A stretch of DNA of 64,000 nucleotides from Bradyrhizobium sp. Ai1a-2 (GTDB lineage: Bacteria; Pseudomonadota; Alphaproteobacteria; Rhizobiales; Xanthobacteraceae), in the NCBI RefSeq assembly GCF_000426245.1, contig NZ_AUEZ01000040.1, positions 1-64,000 on the forward strand. The letters are read 5' to 3'. A model generated the notes under the pieces. The model saw only the letters and a program-made list of their open reading frames with translations, searched no databases and was not told the DNA's origin. The position numbers and the translations under genes are program-made. Below are positions 1 to 8,559 of the stretch, in pieces; position 1 is the stretch's first letter; the number at the start of each line of letters is the position of its first letter.

Positions 1-288
1 CCACCCGATTACAAGTTCAGGGTGTTCATCTCAGGCCAGAAGCGGCGCGTGACGCCCAGGATCAAACGCGAGCTGCGCCGGCGCTCGGCCGTCGAGCCGG
101 TCATCGGCCATCTCAAATCCGAGCATCGCATGGGGCGCAACTACTTCTGGTACCGCAAGGGCGACGCCGCCAACGCCGTCCTCGCCGCCGCCGGATACAA
201 CTTCCGCCGTCTCATCCGCTGGCTGGAGCTTTTGTTGCACCAAATCCTGGTCAGGCTCATCCTCCGATTTCAGCTCGTCCCAAGCTGA
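1..288 (+). CDS. IS5-type transposase, C-terminal fragment (5' end outside window)
   Basis: The reading frame is open from the first base and ends at TGA 286-288, so only the last 95 codons are visible. The basic stretch with the motif SAVEPVIGHLKSEHRMGRN, followed by AAGYNFRRL, is typical of the C-terminal part of IS5-group DDE transposases: the E of VEPVIGHLK is the third catalytic acidic residue of this fold and the NxxR-like helix follows. The tail after the NFRRL block is short. A dispersed palindromic repeat starts right after the stop, so the insertion sequence end must lie at about 290-310. No target-site duplication can be judged because the left end is missing. Whether the full element is intact cannot be told. 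Confidence 0.85.
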   Translation, partial: PPDYKFRVFISGQKRRVTPRIKRELRRRSAVEPVIGHLKSEHRMGRNYFWYRKGDAANAVLAAAGYNFRRLIRWLELLLHQILVRLILRFQLVPS

Positions 289-295
289 AATCAGA

Positions 296-393
296 CTTCT
301 TCACGGGCGACCGGTTTGCGTGAAGAAAAACGCGTCAAAACAAGAATCTAGAGCTTCGGTTCTGATTCAGTCGGAACCGAAAAATGCTCTAGA
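296..393. repeat. Dispersed palindromic element, family B, copy 1
   Basis: This copy is about 100 bp and is the reverse complement of the element at 56073-56180. The core inverted repeat has arms 355-367 and 369-381 around a single base. Relative to the perfect arms of copy 2 there are two A-to-G changes, and both still pair as G-U if the plus strand is transcribed. It abuts the transposase stop. Confidence 0.8.
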
Positions 394-676
394 TGACTTG
401 GCGTGTGCGGCGCGCGACGCCGCGCCGCTCCTGCGGACGGACGCCATAGGCCATCTGCGCATCCGCCGCCGTGCCGCGCCGCAGCGGACGCGTCTGCGGC
501 GCCAGCGCCGCAGTCGCGATCAGCTGAGTCACAAAGCCCGCGTCAGGGCGTGGCAGCGGCCGCTTCGGCACGTAGTTCAGGGATTCGGTCCGCGGGACGA
601 GTTCAGCCGAACTGGTGGTGGCGCCGGTTAGAACCTCGCCGTCCAGCACTCGCCTTGATCTGCCGCCTTCCGGCAT
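389..676 (-). CDS. Small conserved-looking hypothetical protein
   Basis: The frame encodes 95 residues with no recognisable domain. Its central part, with NYVPKRPLPRPDAGFVTQLI and then PQTRPLRR, resembles short Bradyrhizobium hypothetical proteins as I remember them; I could not search. The start at 676 is uncertain because the ribosome binding site is weak and a GTG lies about 10 codons further in. The stop codon TAG is supplied by the TCTAGAGC end of the adjacent family-B repeat, so the natural C-terminus may have been replaced. The opposite strand is also open here, which lowers confidence. Function unknown. Confidence 0.45.
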   Translation of the reverse strand: MPEGGRSRRVLDGEVLTGATTSSAELVPRTESLNYVPKRPLPRPDAGFVTQLIATAALAPQTRPLRRGTAADAQMAYGVRPQERRGVARRTRQVI

Positions 677-909
677 CGCCGATCCCACTCGATTGTCACG
701 TTTCGGGACGCTACCATCCCCTTGGACCTGAATTCGCAAGGTCCATGCCGGCGCAGGGAGTTTTGTTCCCTGCGGCAGCAAAACGTGGTTTCCAGATTGT
801 TTATGAACTTTACCTAAGGTCTGAGCGGAAACAGAGGCACACTCCGAGCTTGGAGCCACTTACCCACTGTCACGTGCGTCCACCAGTATCCACTTGGCCG
901 TGTCCTGAA

Positions 910-2613
910 ATGAGGCGACAGCAGATGCCTTCCATCCCGCCAGCCGCCGACATCCTGGCTTCGCTCGGCCAGGCGACCTTCATCTGGGACATTGCCTCCG
1001 ATGCGCTCGTCTGGAGCGACAATGTCGCCTCGGTTTTCCCCGATCTCCCGCTGGAGGCGCTTGCAAGCGGTGCAGCACTTTCCAGGCTGATCGAACCCTC
1101 GCGCACGATCCGGTCCGATGCGCTCGGCCAGCCCGCGCCGTTACGCAGCGGCGAGAGCATGCCCTACCGGATAGAGTATGGCGTGCGGACCAGCACCTCG
1201 GCGCCCGTGATCTGGATCGAGGAAACCGGCTGCTGGTTTGCCGGAACGGACGGACGGCCGGTGCGTGCCCAGGGCGTGATCAGGATCGACAACGAGCGCC
1301 ATGCCCGCGACGAGCAGCTCGTGAAGCTGTCGCGGCACGATCCGCTCACCGGCGAGCTCAACCGCACCCACCTGATCGCCGCGCTCGCCGAGGCGGTCGA
1401 GGAGTCCACACGCTTCCGTTCGGCCAGCGCCTTCATGCTGATCGGCATCGATCATCTGGCGCGGATCAACGACGCCTTCGGCTTCGATGTCGCCGATGCC
1501 GTGATCGCGGAAATCAGCAGGCGCATCCGCGCCCGCTTGCGCGGCGGCGATGTGCTCGGGCGATTCTCCGGCAACAAGTTCGGGCTGATCCTGCGCAACT
1601 GCACCGTCGACGATGCCAATGTCGCCGCCGAACGTTTTCTCACCGCCGTGCGCGAGGAGATCGTGCCGACCAAGTCGGGCCCCGTCTCCGTCACGGTGTC
1701 GATCGGCGCGGTCAGCGTGCCGCGCCACGCCCGCACTGCCGACGAGGCGATCAACCGTGCCCAGGAGACGCTCGACACCGCCAAGAGCCGCCGGGCCGGC
1801 TCGTTCCTGCTTTGGAAGCCGAATGTCGAGCGTGACGCCCAGCGCCGTGTCAACATCCGCGTCACCGACGAGATCGTCACCGCGCTGAACGAACGGCGCA
1901 TCGTGGTGGCGTTCGAGCCGGTGGTCGAGGTGCAGTCGCGGCAGCCCGCCTTCTACGAGTGCCTGGTGCGCATGCAGCAGGAGGACGGGCGGGCGCTGTC
2001 GGCGCCCGACATCGTGCCGGTTGCCGAGCGCCTCGGCCTGATCCGGCTGGTCGATCACCGCGTCCTCGAGCTTGCGGTGGCCGAGCTTGCCGCTTCGCCC
2101 AAGGTTCAGCTCAGCCTCAACATCTCGCCGGACACCACGATGGATCCGGATTGGCTGGCCGGAATCGAATCGCTGATGGCCGCGCATCCCGGTGTCGGCG
2201 AGCGGCTGATCGTCGAGATCACGGAGACGGTGGCGATCAGCAATCTCGATGAGGTGCGCGGCTTCGTCACGCGCCTGAAGAATTTCGGCAGCCGGATCGC
2301 GATCGATGATTTCGGCGCCGGCTACACCTCGTTCCGCAACTTGCGCAAGCTCGGCGTTGATATCGTCAAGATCGACGGCGCCTTCGTGCAGAATATCGCG
2401 CATTCCGCCGACGACCGCGCCTTTGTGCAGACGCTGCTCGACCTCGCGCGCCGGCTCGGCATCAAGACCGTCGCGGAATGGGTGCAGGACGAAGCATCCG
2501 CGGCGATGCTGCGCGAATGGGGCTGCGACTATATCCAGGGCCGCCTGATCGGCCTGGCCTCTCCGACGCGGCCATGGGACACGGCCGATAAGGCGATGCC
2601 GGCGGCGGGGTAG
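910..2613 (+). CDS. GGDEF-EAL domain protein, probable c-di-GMP phosphodiesterase
   Basis: The 567-residue protein has an N-terminal PAS-like segment (about 10-135), a GGDEF domain (about 140-300) and an EAL domain (about 315-555). The GGDEF signature is degraded to SGNKF (220-224), so diguanylate cyclase activity is unlikely. The EAL domain looks competent: ECL at 350-352 holds the catalytic Glu, and NIS, the ET pair, DDFG (466-469) and KID follow. Only the second Glu of the usual AEGVE motif is replaced by Gln. The family pattern suggests c-di-GMP hydrolysis with the dead GGDEF domain as a regulatory GTP site. There are no membrane segments, so it is cytoplasmic. ATG 910 is used; ATG 925, preceded by a GAGG, is an equally good alternative. 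Confidence 0.85.
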   Translation: MRRQQMPSIPPAADILASLGQATFIWDIASDALVWSDNVASVFPDLPLEALASGAALSRLIEPSRTIRSDALGQPAPLRSGESMPYRIEYGVRTSTSAPVIWIEETGCWFAGTDGRPVRAQGVIRIDNERHARDEQLVKLSRHDPLTGELNRTHLIAALAEAVEESTRFRSASAFMLIGIDHLARINDAFGFDVADAVIAEISRRIRARLRGGDVLGRFSGNKFGLILRNCTVDDANVAAERFLTAVREEIVPTKSGPVSVTVSIGAVSVPRHARTADEAINRAQETLDTAKSRRAGSFLLWKPNVERDAQRRVNIRVTDEIVTALNERRIVVAFEPVVEVQSRQPAFYECLVRMQQEDGRALSAPDIVPVAERLGLIRLVDHRVLELAVAELAASPKVQLSLNISPDTTMDPDWLAGIESLMAAHPGVGERLIVEITETVAISNLDEVRGFVTRLKNFGSRIAIDDFGAGYTSFRNLRKLGVDIVKIDGAFVQNIAHSADDRAFVQTLLDLARRLGIKTVAEWVQDEASAAMLREWGCDYIQGRLIGLASPTRPWDTADKAMPAAG

Positions 2614-2617
2614 CTGG

Positions 2618-2740
2618 TCGTCCCCGCGAAGGCGGGACCCATAACCACAGCGCGCGGTTTGTTGAGACGAGCCTGTCCGCTCGTTCACACCACAAAACCG
2701 GGCCCTGTGGTTATGGGTCCCGGCTCAAGGCCGGGACGAC
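2618..2740. repeat. Inverted repeat, family E (GTCGTCCC ... GGGACGAC)
   Basis: Two copies of a CCCATAACCAC-containing unit face each other (2622-2655 and 2705-2740), forming a long hairpin between the convergent GGDEF-EAL and phaR genes. Related units occur at 24434-24555 and 43386-43430. It may act as a two-sided terminator. Confidence 0.75.
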
Positions 2741-2744
2741 ACGA

Positions 2745-3353
2745 TCACTCTTCCTTCTTTGTCGTCGCTGTCTCGCGCGACATCCGCTCGAGGCGCTCCT
2801 GCATCTCCTTCATCTGGCGGCGCAGGTCGTCGATATTGCTTTCATCCGCCGGCGGCTCCGGCACTTTCTCGGGCTCGGACGTTGCGGTTCCCGTGCGCGG
2901 CGGCACGAATGGCTTGAACATGGAGAAGGTCTGCTGGAACAACTCCATGTTGCGCCGAACCTGTTCCTCGAGCGGGGCGAAGGGAGTTCCGCTGAGCGTA
3001 CTTGCGATCTGCTTGCGGAATTTCTCCTGCTCTTTCGTCAGGGTCTCGATCGACTGCTCGAGATATTTCGGCACCACCATTTGCATGCTGTCGCCGTAGA
3101 AGCGGATCAACTGCCGAAGGAAAGTGGTCGGCAACAGGTTTTGGCCGGCCTTGTTCTCCTGCTCGAAGATGATCTGCGCCAACACCGATCGGGTGATGTC
3201 GTCGCCGGTCTTGGCGTCGTAGACGAGGAAATCCTCGCCTTCCTTCACCATCGAGGCGAGATCCTCGAGCGTCACATAAGTGCTGGTTCCAGTATTATAG
3301 AGCCGCCGGTTGGCGTACTTCTTGATCGTGGTCGGGTGTTCTGATTTTGCCAT
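2745..3353 (-). CDS. phaR: Polyhydroxyalkanoate synthesis repressor PhaR
   Basis: The 202-residue protein opens with the PHB/PHA accumulation regulator DNA-binding domain (about 8-70; IKKYANRRLYNTGTSTYVTL is diagnostic), followed by the PHB_acc domain (about 75-115) and a C-terminal proline-rich and coiled-coil tail (about 150-200). In this family PhaR binds both PHB granules and TGC-rich DNA, repressing phasin genes and its own gene until polymer accumulates. The gene is divergent from phaA-phaB, the first two steps of PHB synthesis. A perfect TGC-rich palindrome lies 34 bp upstream of the ATG, which suggests autoregulation. Length and domain order are normal for alphaproteobacteria. Confidence 0.95.
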   Translation of the reverse strand: MAKSEHPTTIKKYANRRLYNTGTSTYVTLEDLASMVKEGEDFLVYDAKTGDDITRSVLAQIIFEQENKAGQNLLPTTFLRQLIRFYGDSMQMVVPKYLEQSIETLTKEQEKFRKQIASTLSGTPFAPLEEQVRRNMELFQQTFSMFKPFVPPRTGTATSEPEKVPEPPADESNIDDLRRQMKEMQERLERMSRETATTKKEE

Positions 3354-3386
3354 GGGGGCTCACACATCAACACCAGGAGGGAATCC

Positions 3387-3421
3387 CTGCAGCATTGCTG
3401 CAGGGCTGATGCACACGCATC
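3387..3421. promoter_or_regulatory. Probable PhaR operator (TGC-rich palindromes)
   Basis: CTGCAGCATTGCTGCAG (3387-3403) is a perfect palindrome around one T. GATGC-ACAC-GCATC (3408-3421) is a second inverted repeat directly beside it. PhaR homologues are known to bind TGC-rich repeats of this kind. The site lies in the 335-bp gap between phaR (start 3353) and phaA (start 3689), close to phaR. The rest of the gap shows only a candidate phaA promoter. Confidence 0.65.
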
Positions 3422-3560
3422 GCAGCAAAGGTAAGCATGTTCAAAGCCGCTCGGCAACGATTTGTGCGGCACGGTTAATTCCAAAGCATAGTTATTGCTC
3501 AGGAAAGCTCCAACGAGGTCAATTTAAATGCGTCGCGGCAGGATTTGGCCGTCTGGCCGA

Positions 3561-3589
3561 TTGACATGCCTCAAGGACGTTAACAGGAT
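3561..3589 (+). promoter_or_regulatory. Candidate sigma-70-type promoter of phaA
   Basis: TTGACA (3561-3566) is a consensus -35 box. After a 17-base spacer comes CAGGAT (3584-3589), a weak -10 box. The phaA start lies about 95 bases downstream of the expected transcription start. Sequence inspection only. Confidence 0.4.
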
Positions 3590-3688
3590 GAGGTCGAAAG
3601 ATAGGCCCGCGTCCGGCCGCCCGCCCGCCGCCAAGCTACCCAAGGCCAGAACCTCAAGCTCCAAAACCTCAAGCTCCAGGAGATGCCC

Positions 3689-4867
<1,179 letters not shown>

Positions 4868-4936
4868 ACAAGAGGCAACATGCCGGGTTGAATGATGAAA
4901 AGATCGTCTGTCAACCGCAGTGCAAGCTGATAAGAG

Positions 4937-4970
4937 AATGCCCGGCCTCGCGCCGGGCATTTTCGTTTTG
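4937..4970 (+). terminator. Rho-independent terminator after phaA
   Basis: A 10-bp stem AATGCCCGGC (4937-4946) pairs with GCCGGGCATT (4952-4961) over a 5-base loop and runs into TTTCGTTTT. It lies 70 bases after the phaA stop. It may attenuate rather than fully separate phaA from phaB. Confidence 0.75.
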
Positions 4971-5067
4971 AGAGCATGATCCGGACCCGGAGGGCCGCGT
5001 TAGCGCAAAGTGGACGCCGGTTTTCCCTCGCGACAAACGCGAAGCGTTTACGCGGAGATCATGTTCA
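4971..5067. repeat. Dispersed palindromic element, family A (AGAGCATGATCC ... GATCATG)
   Basis: This is a long variant of the family. The outer arms AGAGCATGATCC and GGAGATCATGTTC enclose an inner hairpin CTCGCGACAAACGC / GCGTTTACGCGG. Shorter copies lie at 5893, 8285, 8461, 21507 and 35575. It fills the phaA-phaB gap. Confidence 0.8.
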
Positions 5068-5137
5068 ATTGAGAGATGAATTTCAAAAGACCGGCACAAT
5101 GTCGGCTTAGAAAAAAATGGCGAAGGAGGAGACGGAC

Positions 5138-5863
5138 ATGGCACGTGTTGCATTGGTAACAGGCGGGACGCGAGGCATCGGCGCCGCGATCAGCAAGGCG
5201 TTGAAGGCGGGTGGCTACAAGGTGGCGGCGACCTATGGCGGTAATGATGCCGCCGCGCAGAAGTTCAAGGACGAAACCGGCATTCCCGTCTACAAATGGG
5301 ACGTCGCCTCGTTCGATGCCTGCGCTGCCGGGATCAAGCAGGTGGAGGCCGACGTCGGCCCGATCGACGTGCTCGTCAACAATGCCGGCATCACCCGGGA
5401 CACTGCATTCCACAAGATGACGCTGCAGCAGTGGAATGAAGTGATCAACACCAATCTCGGCTCGCTCTTCAACATGACGCGCCAGGTGATCGAGGGCATG
5501 CGCGCCCGCAAGTTCGGCCGCATCATCAACATCTCCTCGATCAACGGTCAGAAAGGCCAGTTCGGCCAGGTCAACTATTCTGCGGCCAAGGCCGGCGATA
5601 TCGGCTTCACCAAGGCGCTCGCGCTCGAGAACGCCAAGGGCGGGATCACCGTGAACGTGATCGCCCCCGGCTACATCAACACCGAGATGGTGCAGGCGGT
5701 GCCGAAGGACGTTCTGGAAAAGAACGTGATCCCGCAGATCCCGGTCAACCGCCTGGGCGAGCCCGAGGAGATCGCGCGTGCGGTGCTGTTCCTGGCGGCA
5801 GACGACGCCGGCTTCATCACCGGCTCGACATTGACCGTGAACGGCGGCCAATATCACGCGTGA
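5138..5863 (+). CDS. phaB: Acetoacetyl-CoA reductase PhaB (NADPH-dependent)
   Basis: This short-chain dehydrogenase reduces acetoacetyl-CoA to (R)-3-hydroxybutyryl-CoA, the monomer used by PHB synthase. The 241 residues show the Rossmann motif TGGTRGIG (8-15), NNAG (81-84) and the catalytic set Ser134, Tyr147 and Lys151 (NYSAAK). The segment INGQKGQFGQ between Ser and Tyr is diagnostic of PhaB rather than FabG. The start at 5138 is chosen because MARVALVTGG is the family N-terminus and a strong AGGAGG (5122-5127) sits about 10 bases upstream; the earlier ATG 5117 lies before that site. A PHB synthase gene is not in the window. Confidence 0.96.
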   Translation: MARVALVTGGTRGIGAAISKALKAGGYKVAATYGGNDAAAQKFKDETGIPVYKWDVASFDACAAGIKQVEADVGPIDVLVNNAGITRDTAFHKMTLQQWNEVINTNLGSLFNMTRQVIEGMRARKFGRIINISSINGQKGQFGQVNYSAAKAGDIGFTKALALENAKGGITVNVIAPGYINTEMVQAVPKDVLEKNVIPQIPVNRLGEPEEIARAVLFLAADDAGFITGSTLTVNGGQYHA

Positions 5864-5892
5864 TGTAGGCGTCCGCCGCGGCGACAAGTCTT

Positions 5893-5991
5893 AGAGCATG
5901 ATCCGGAAAAGTGGACACCGGTTTCCGAAAAGATCATGCTCAAACAAAGAGATGAGATCATGATCCGATTCCGTTCAATCGGATCATGATC
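5893..5991. repeat. Family A repeat plus a 15-bp-arm palindrome
   Basis: A short family-A copy occupies 5893-5944. It is followed by a perfect inverted repeat with 15-base arms GATCATGATCCGATT (5956-5970) and AATCGGATCATGATC (5977-5991) around a 6-base loop. The second hairpin appears to be a different arrangement of the same end sequence. Confidence 0.8.
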
Positions 5992-5999
5992 CAGCCGTT

Positions 6000-6030
6000 A
6001 TGCCCGGGCTTGTCCCGGGCATTTGCGTCC
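6000..6030 (+). terminator. Terminator-like hairpin after phaB
   Basis: ATGCCCGGG (6000-6008) and CCCGGGCAT (6014-6022) form a 9-bp stem with a 5-base loop followed by TTGCGTCCTT. It lies 137 bases after the phaB stop, beyond the family-A repeat. Confidence 0.6.
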
Positions 6031-6098
6031 TTATAAGGCACGCCAGCAATGAAGACGCGGATGACCGGGACCAGCCCGGCCATGACGGAAACATTCCT

Positions 6099-6962
6099 AT
6101 GACTCCCCGCACCGCCACCCTCATCGGCCTGACTGCGATCATCATGTGGTCGCTGCTCGCCGTGCTGACGGTTGCGACCGGCAAGATCCCCGCCTTCCAG
6201 CTTGCGGCGATGACGTTCGCGATCGGCGCACTGGTCGCTTTCACGACCTTCATCTTTCGTCCCGCCGCGTTCGGTGCGCTGAAGCAGCCGCCGGTCGCCT
6301 GGCTCGTCGGCGTCGGCGGCCTGTTCGGCTATCACGCGCTGTATTTCCTGGCGCTGCGCTTTGCGCCGCCCGCGGAAGCCGGACTGTTGAATTATCTCTG
6401 GCCGCTGTTGATCGTGCTGTTCTCTTCATTCCTGCCGGGCGAGCGGCTGGCGCCGCATCACATCATCGGTGCCGTCCTGGGGCTTGTGGGGACCGTGCTG
6501 CTGTTCGCCGGCAACACTAGCGGGTTCGCGCCGGGCCAGATCCCAGGCCTTGCCGCGGCGTTCGTCGCGGCCTTTGTCTGGGCCAGCTATTCAGTGATGT
6601 CGCGCCGGCTCAAATCGGTGCCGACCGATGCCGTGGCCGGTTTCTGTCTCTTCACCGCGCTGCTCGCGGCGATCGTGCACAAGATGGTCGAGACCACGGT
6701 GTGGCCGGAGACATCTGGACAATGGCTTGCCATCATCGCGCTCGGCGTCGGTCCGGTCGGCGCTGCCTTCTTCACTTGGGACATCGGCATGAAGCGCGGC
6801 GACATCCGCGTGCTCGGCGCCGCTTCCTACGCAACACCGCTGCTCTCTACCGCCTTCCTGATCCTCGCCGGCTTCGCGCAGGCGACGGCCGCGATCGCCA
6901 TCGCCGCGATCCTGATCGCCGGCGGTGGCCTCGTCGCCGCAAGGGACATGTGGAAGAAGTGA
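6099..6962 (+). CDS. DMT-superfamily exporter, YddG-like (EamA)
   Basis: The 287-residue inner-membrane protein has about ten hydrophobic helices arranged as two EamA repeats (about 5-135 and 150-285). The strings LFGYHALYFLALRFAPP and NYLWPLLIVLFS resemble the YddG branch of the drug/metabolite transporters, which exports aromatic amino acids. Substrate is inferred from similarity only. The ATG at 6099 begins the first helix; an upstream in-frame start at 6000 would add residues encoded by the hairpin and repeat DNA and is rejected. It stands alone between repeats, with no operon partner visible. Confidence 0.8.
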   Translation: MTPRTATLIGLTAIIMWSLLAVLTVATGKIPAFQLAAMTFAIGALVAFTTFIFRPAAFGALKQPPVAWLVGVGGLFGYHALYFLALRFAPPAEAGLLNYLWPLLIVLFSSFLPGERLAPHHIIGAVLGLVGTVLLFAGNTSGFAPGQIPGLAAAFVAAFVWASYSVMSRRLKSVPTDAVAGFCLFTALLAAIVHKMVETTVWPETSGQWLAIIALGVGPVGAAFFTWDIGMKRGDIRVLGAASYATPLLSTAFLILAGFAQATAAIAIAAILIAGGGLVAARDMWKK

Positions 6963-6966
6963 AGCG

Positions 6967-7043
6967 GGGTGGGCAAAGCGAAGCGTGCCCACCATTGCGA
7001 GCGGAGTGCTGATGGTGGACACGCTGCGCTTTGCCCATCCTAC
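6967..7043. repeat. Inverted repeat, family D (GGTGGGCAAAGCG ... CGCTTTGCCCATCC)
   Basis: Two facing units with GTGGGCA and TGCCCA cores form a long hairpin between the convergent exporter and cupin genes. Other copies lie at 9365, 23071, 50127, 62111 and the right window edge. Confidence 0.8.
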
Positions 7044-7055
7044 GACGCTGCGGAG

Positions 7056-7484
7056 CTAATCAGGCTCCCAGCCCTTCGGCGCCAGTTCGAACTTCGCAAA
7101 TTCGAATGCCGGTGCAACGGTGCATCCGACCAGCGTCCAATCGCCGGTGCACTCCGCCGCCTGCCACGCATGCCCCGGCACGATCGCCTGCGGCACTTCG
7201 CCGGCTGCCAGATCAGGACCGAGGCGGATTTCGCGTTGTCCGCTCGCATCCGCGATCCGCAAGGTCAGCGCATCGCCTGCGTAATAGTGCCAGATCTCCA
7301 CCGCATCGACGCGATGCCAATGCGACCGCTCACCGCGCGCGAGCAGAAAATAGATCGCGGTCGAGCGCGATCGCCCGCCCGCATCCGTCGCGTCATCGCG
7401 AAACGTCTCGCGATAATGGCCGCCTTCCGGATGCGGCTTCAGCCCAAGTTGCGCGATGATCTCGGCGGCAGTCGGCTTTGGCAT
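7056..7484 (-). CDS. Cupin-fold protein of the DUF985 (cupin_5) family
   Basis: The protein is 142 residues. PHPEGGHYRETFR near the N-terminus, ARGERSHWHRVDAVEIWHYYAGD in the middle and PGHAWQAAE later are the conserved cupin_5 strings, with His residues that could hold a metal. No reaction is established for the family. The ATG overlaps the upstream glyoxalase II stop as TGATG, so the two are translationally coupled and probably share a transcript. A GTG one codon earlier is a possible alternative start. A repeat-derived hairpin follows the stop. Confidence 0.85.
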   Translation of the reverse strand: MPKPTAAEIIAQLGLKPHPEGGHYRETFRDDATDAGGRSRSTAIYFLLARGERSHWHRVDAVEIWHYYAGDALTLRIADASGQREIRLGPDLAAGEVPQAIVPGHAWQAAECTGDWTLVGCTVAPAFEFAKFELAPKGWEPD

Positions 7485-8251
7485 CACGACTTGTTCTTGC
7501 GCTCGCGCAACTCGCCGAACACCTGGGCTCCGTCAGCGCCCTTCATGTGCAGCTTGGCGGCCACCGCCGGGTCGTCGGCGCGCAGGAACACGTTGGCTTT
7601 CTTCTCCTCGCCAAGCAGCGTCGGGATCGTCGGCTTGTTCGCCGCGCGCAGCCGCGTCACTTCCTCGGCGCGGGCTTTCAGCACCGGATTGTCCGACTCC
7701 ACCGTCAGCGCGAACTTGACGTTGGCGGCGGTATATTCGTGGCCGCAATAGAGGCGGAAATCATCCGGCAGCGCGCGCAGCTTGAGCAGCGAATCCCACA
7801 TCATCGGATAGTTGCCCTCGAACACCCGGCCGCAGCCGATCGAGAACAAGGTGTCGGCGGCAAACACCGCCTTTTCGCCGTCGAACACATAGGAGATGTG
7901 GTCGAGCGTATGGCCCGGCGTCTCTAGCACCCGCGCGAGCAGGCTGCCGACCTTGATCACGTCGCCATTGGCGGCGCGCAGGTCGACATCGGCGATCGCA
8001 GTGGTCTTGTCGTGCGGCGCGACGACGCGGCAACCATATTTCTGTTTCAGTTCGGCAACCCCGCCGACATGGTCATGATGGTGATGGGTGATGAGGATAT
8101 CGGTCAGATTCCAGCCCTCGCGCTCCAGCGCCGCGATGATGGGGCCGGCTTCCGGCGCATCGATCGAAGCGGTGGCCTTGGTCGCGGGGTCGTGGACCAG
8201 ATAGCCGAAATTGTCGGTCAGGCAGGTGAAGAGACGGATTTCCGCAGTCAT
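7484..8251 (-). CDS. gloB: Hydroxyacylglutathione hydrolase (glyoxalase II)
   Basis: The 255-residue enzyme hydrolyses S-lactoylglutathione to lactate and glutathione, completing methylglyoxal detoxification in the cytoplasm. The metallo-beta-lactamase fold is shown by the metal motif at 55-61 (THHHHDH), the TPGHTLDHISY string and CGHEYT. The C-terminal helical domain that binds glutathione is present, so length is normal. The ATG at 8251 is chosen because upstream in-frame codons derive from a family-A repeat. It is the first gene of a two-gene unit with the cupin protein and is divergent from the methyltransferase gene at 8560. Confidence 0.95.
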   Translation of the reverse strand: MTAEIRLFTCLTDNFGYLVHDPATKATASIDAPEAGPIIAALEREGWNLTDILITHHHHDHVGGVAELKQKYGCRVVAPHDKTTAIADVDLRAANGDVIKVGSLLARVLETPGHTLDHISYVFDGEKAVFAADTLFSIGCGRVFEGNYPMMWDSLLKLRALPDDFRLYCGHEYTAANVKFALTVESDNPVLKARAEEVTRLRAANKPTIPTLLGEEKKANVFLRADDPAVAAKLHMKGADGAQVFGELRERKNKS

Positions 8252-8559
8252 GGTATCTCCCGCGAACGGCCAGGCGTTACTGTTTGAGCATGGTCTCCGC
8301 GCAAACGCTTCGCGTTTGTCGCGAGGGAAAACCGGTTCCCACTTTTCCGCACCATGCTCTAACACGCCCCATCTGTGCGGGAAATATGGCGTTAACGCTC
8401 GTGCGACAATGCAATTCCGGAAAACATGCGCGTGACGGCGCCGTGGGCGCGTGCTGCAGGTGCCGGTTTTCCCTCGCGACAAACGCCAAGCGTTTGCGCG
8501 GGGATCATGACCAAACGATCCGATTTCCATCTGACCGGATCATGCTCTAGGTTGGCTCA
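8252..8559. repeat. Divergent gap filled by two family A repeats
   Basis: The 308-bp gap between gloB and the methyltransferase gene contains one long family-A element at 8285-8360 and a second at 8461-8551, the latter ending in GGATCATGCTCTAG. Only about 100 bp between them (8361-8460) is unique and must hold the promoters; I see no convincing box there. Confidence 0.75.

Noticed and set aside
1141..2688. Long minus-strand frame of 515 codons
   Set aside because: It is the antisense shadow of the GGDEF-EAL gene; the plus strand has clear domain motifs and this frame has none.
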